DNA of 64,000 bases. It comes from Hyaloperonospora brassicae. Taxonomy: Eukaryota > Oomycota > Peronosporomycetes > Peronosporales > Peronosporaceae. The notes below the pieces were generated by a model. That model made no database searches, was not told where the DNA came from, and saw nothing but the letters and a program-made list of their open reading frames with translations. Shown piece by piece: positions 60,437 through 64,000 of the stretch. The stretch's first letter is position 1; each line of letters starts with the position of its first letter. The translations under genes were made by a program, and so were the position numbers. The DNA lies in contig CANTFL010001455.1 in assembly GCA_947650285.1 (NCBI GenBank), positions 62,001 through 126,000 on the forward strand. Reading direction: 5' to 3'.

Positions 60437-60827
60437 TGTAACGGGGCAGCCCGTTACATGGAAATTGTCATTTGAGAGATAATGACAATAAAGAATATTA
60501 TGTTGAAAGTTCTTTTAACAATATCACCAATAGTGGTGATATTGATGGGTCGACCAAAGAGTCTGCTCATTGGTTGATATCTTGATGATATCAACCCACC
60601 AATCGCCGCAGGACGCGCGCAATGAGTGGTGAGTGGACGCCGTCATTTATTCAGTTAGATTAGTATAAATAAGTAAAGTCAAACAGAGAGACAGAGGTTA
60701 TAGACTTAATTATATCAATACAACAGTTTTACTTTTCCCTTGTCTACGCTTCCTCGTTTGCCTCGTGTACGCTTGTCGGGGCACGATACCCTTGCGTTAA
60801 GTTCACGCAAGGGTGTGCCCCGTTACA
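60437..60827 (+). repeat. 3' LTR of element B
   Basis: 391 bp, TG...CA. A short purine-rich run (AAGGGGTGTG, about 60424-60433) just upstream is a weak polypurine tract candidate. It resembles the A LTRs in U3 rather than the 5' LTR of its own element. Confidence 0.93.
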
Positions 60828-63800
60828 ACAGATGTAGATGGTCTCGCTATGAAACGTACGATTTGTGATCGTATACATCAAAACATCTCCGATCACGATA
60901 TAATTTCAATTTAGATGTGCATTTAGATGGCAACTTGGACTCTTAGCGTGATCTATACAACCATTATGACAATACCTTGCGGGGCTGCACGGAGTTACTG
61001 GTGATTGTTTTTTCTTTGATTTTTCCTCCAGTGTCAGCATCAACCACCAGTAGAACCAATGTAAAAACAATTGTGCCTCATTAGTTCTTTCGAGAATTAC
61101 TCGCAAAAGTCCGCGGGATTCGCCTCTATCGGTCACACCTGACTCCAAAAATACTGCCTCGTCTGAGCTCAAGTATGTCTCCCCGCCTGCTGCCACAAAC
61201 AATTTCCATACCCATGTATCGTGGATGCGTCGAGACCTCGATCCAACTCTTCGTCTCCGACCGTTTCCCAGATTCATGCCCCAGCCAAGGTGTTAGATTG
61301 GAAACTTCTCGGGGAAGCGTACAGTGGTCGCAATAGTGGGATAATCATCTCTTATGAGGCGCAATCGGATGTGAACAGCAACTTTTGCCTGCAACCTAAC
61401 TCAATTTGCCTGGCGTTTCAGATCTCCTGTGACACTATACCATCCGGATGCTTTAATCGCGTGCCTCTATCTATAGCTCAACTCGCCCCACAATCGTTGC
61501 GACGAGTCGTATTGGCCCGCGTAGCGGATTTGGAAACCGAGACCCAGTTCAAACATTTTCATCAAGACCGAAAAGGTATTTATTTACATTGCAATTGGTA
61601 CGAATCCCCCCTCCACCTTCCACGTCGCAGTAAGCTCCTCCATTAGTGCTTCTGCTACAATCAAGGTGTTGTGAGATTGATCACATTAGGGAAGTGTATC
61701 TCGGCAGGTCATAAGATTCTCAGTTTTCATGTACTGGACGATCTGCCGCGCTTGCAACTTGTACCTTGAACATGAGTGTCGGCACCAAAAAACAATATGG
61801 GTTTCGTTTCACGCTATAAATGTGTTTGAAGAACTGCACTCCGGCAATCTCGATCTGTCGAATCCCTGACAACCGTGCAAACAGCGACGATCTCAATCCG
61901 AACCTTGGTCGACAAGGTCCTTCAATGTGACCGTCAAGAGATGATGAAAGGCCATTGCTATCTAGAAATTCTCCATGATTATTTCTTCAAATACTTACCG
62001 GTATAGGCGGAAGTTTAAATATGGTACTTGGGATTAAGGTTTAAGTCGAAGAAAATACATAGCCTGATCACAGCATATTCATAAGTAGATGCCGCAGAAC
62101 CGTGGCGCAACCAGAATCGATCATCCACTACGAATCGCCCTGTATCGTTGATACCACTTCTGTCCAGTTCGTTGTTCTCCATGTAATTTTCAGGTGTTGA
62201 CCGCATAACTTCAATAATATATATGTTGCACCACCCAATCTATGGTTTTATTCGTTCGTATTCAATATTCACTGCTTTATTTTGGCTTTCTAGCCACATT
62301 CAAGCCCCTTAGATCCTTGGCCGCCACACGAAACTAATGAAAGTGCCTTTTTATCATTTGATTTGATCTACTCGTACGTGTAGATCCCTCTCCATACATA
62401 AATGCAACCAGCTTCTGTATCTTCTAACTTGGCATCTTGACCTCTGTAACAGCCGGCCTCCAATTAATGGGGTCTCATCACTTCAAAATGGTGTTTGTTT
62501 ACCCGATCTCAATTATATTCCTGCATAGGAAAATCACAGCTCAGATCAGCTTCGTCGATCCGGAACGGGCCATTATATGTTCTCCACTCCTCTAGGTGAT
62601 ATTTATGTACCCTTCTAATGCGAGTATTCCTTGCTCATCGCACAACTATAATTTTCCTTACTTCCGTGCCTATATTACCTTGTCAAGTATTTTCTGGTGA
62701 CAAAACTGCATCAAAATGTCACCGATTTACCTTTTCGATCTTCAACGGATTCTATGGTAGATCCGAATTCGTTTTGCAATATAAACTGAAGTGAATAATT
62801 GAAGTTTAGTACCCGAGATCTCCAATCAAACGACATGGTCTCCGCAACTTCCATTAAGTCGGAACGGCATACATTCTACAAATGTGCCAGCCTCCGATCA
62901 TTTCCCTCTTTCACTCGATCTATATGGATACACTTGTGATCCGAGCTCAATTTCATGGGATTCCTGATCAAGTTTATGTCCCTTATCCCGATCTTGAATG
63001 GTCATGTCGAGGCTTTTGTTCGCTACGTAACTTGCTCGATGGTATATGCGTCGTAGATGGCATATATCTTGACGTGGTCCACGTCGCGTCGTTTGGTGAT
63101 TTCTTTATTGTCAAAGTGGACTTCAACGTCGATCGCGGGTTCCAACGTTGAATCAAGCAAAATGATGTGTCTCCACGAACGCGATTTTCGGCTACATTCA
63201 ACGCGACTGTCAGCCGTTCATCATAAAAACACATTCCTTTTGCTAGGAATCATTGATATACATTTATCCCGACCACGTCAAGTCTGCACCGTACACTCAG
63301 CCGTATCATTTGCTTGCGGCCTGTACATCAAAGTTGCACGCTGATTCTATTCGGCAACTCCATTAAAATTTAAAACGATGCCGACGGTAAACGTGGCTCC
63401 CGATGGTGACGGATCACTTGACTTGCGCCAATTATTGGAAGACGCATTCATAGTCATGTTCAGCGTTTGTCGGAACTGTCCAGGATGAAGTTGCCTTCGC
63501 AATTACATACCCCAAAAAGATATCCAGCCACAGCATCAGCTCTGGGGTGCATATGAACGATCGTGGAAAGGATGGAATTCGGTTCATCTTAATGCTCGAA
63601 ATGAATACATAGCCTGCAAATGTCCTAGTGACCCATCGTGGAATACGAGAAGGGCTTTAGCGGTATCATCACCAACGCACTCTCCCACGTAAAGTTGCAA
63701 GCCTCGATATAAGCTGTTTTAGAGAAAGTGGTTCTAATTTTTTGATAGGTCCTTTTGATCCCTTCAAGACCTCTTTTCAGACTAGTGTGGAAAGCGTGTA

Positions 63801-64000
63801 GGAAGTCTTGTTGTAATAATTATAAGATCACCAAATGAACCAATTACAAGCATCCTTCTAGCGGCTCCAACAGCTCAAGGTACAATTAGCAATCCGCTTC
63901 CATCTTTTTCATATTTGGGCGCGAGTCTAGTACTCTTTTTTCTCTTCCAAACTTCATCTTTCTTGTCGCCGATCATCTAACAGTCTGGATATCTTTCATG
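60828..64000. other. AT-rich region without recognised genes
   Basis: Only short frames on both strands. Small coding-like patches at 61221-61646 (+) and 62882-63234 (both strands) have no recognisable domain. It resembles the deserts at 1-11197 and 22182-32910. Confidence 0.55.

Larger units (their letters stand above)
53463..60827 (+). mobile_element. Ty3/gypsy chromovirus element B (7365 bp, defective)
   Basis: The plus-strand partner of element A. It has LTRs at both ends, a primer-binding site, gag, protease, RT, a truncated RNase H joined to integrase, a GPY/F module and a chromodomain, and an antisense gene before the 3' LTR. Its flanks are CCCTG on the left and ACAGA on the right; they do not match each other but match those of A in complement. 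It is better preserved than A: gag with its zinc knuckle and the chromodomain frame are intact. Confidence 0.95.

Noticed and set aside
53463..60827. Many extra open frames opposite gag and pol as genes
   Set aside because: They are shadows of gag-pol, except the antisense frame near the 3' LTR, which is long, nearly uninterrupted and shared by both copies.
1..64000. tRNA, rRNA or other structural RNA genes
   Set aside because: I looked for B-box-like GGTTCGANTCC and rRNA cores and found no convincing match; a dedicated tRNA search would be decisive.

Overview
This window looks like the genome of an oomycete, a Phytophthora or downy-mildew relative. The pointers are short phased introns of 60-107 nt, oomycete-type initiator motifs (TCATTYY-like) just upstream of starts, Ty3/gypsy elements with a C-terminal chromodomain of the oomycete kind, and a secreted WY-type protein with a degenerate RXLR (RYLG) followed by EER. 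Genus and species cannot be told from this sequence.

Layout. Positions 1-11197 are an AT-rich gene desert. Positions 11198-22181 are a compact, GC-richer housekeeping island of five genes: a FYVE-PH protein (+), a mitochondrial 2,4-dienoyl-CoA reductase (-), an OXA1/YidC-type inner-membrane insertase (+, five exons), a DUF676 lipase-like hydrolase (+, three exons) and an IMP-specific 5'-nucleotidase of the ISN1 family (+). Positions 22182-35637 are again gene-poor and hold a minisatellite with an alternating 20/21-bp unit. From 35919 to 60827 two nearly identical Ty3/gypsy chromovirus elements face each other, A on the minus strand and B on the plus strand, with 10.2 kb between them. That segment holds a decayed pogo/Tigger-like DNA transposon, the RXLR-like effector and some unassigned coding-like pieces. 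Positions 60828-64000 are AT-rich with no recognisable gene.

Two observations stand out. First, the 5-bp target duplications of the two elements are exchanged between them: CAGGG lies left of A and, as its complement, left of B; ACAGA lies right of B and, as its complement, right of A. Inverting 43290-53462 restores two perfect 5-bp duplications, so this segment, effector included, was very probably flipped by recombination between the two opposed elements. Second, the elements are tiled from LTR to LTR with short inverted repeats (stems of about 6-11 bp, loops of 0-12 nt, roughly one per 35-40 nt where I counted), right through the gag-pol reading frames. A stem in the LTRs changes in a compensatory way between copies. 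I see no comparable density in the housekeeping genes or the DNA transposon. This pattern is the best candidate here for something undescribed.

Both elements share the same lesions (three TAG stops, an RT frameshift and a deletion joining RNase H to integrase), so neither can be autonomous. Both also carry a long antisense gene, with a possible 60-nt intron, that overlaps the chromodomain coding region.
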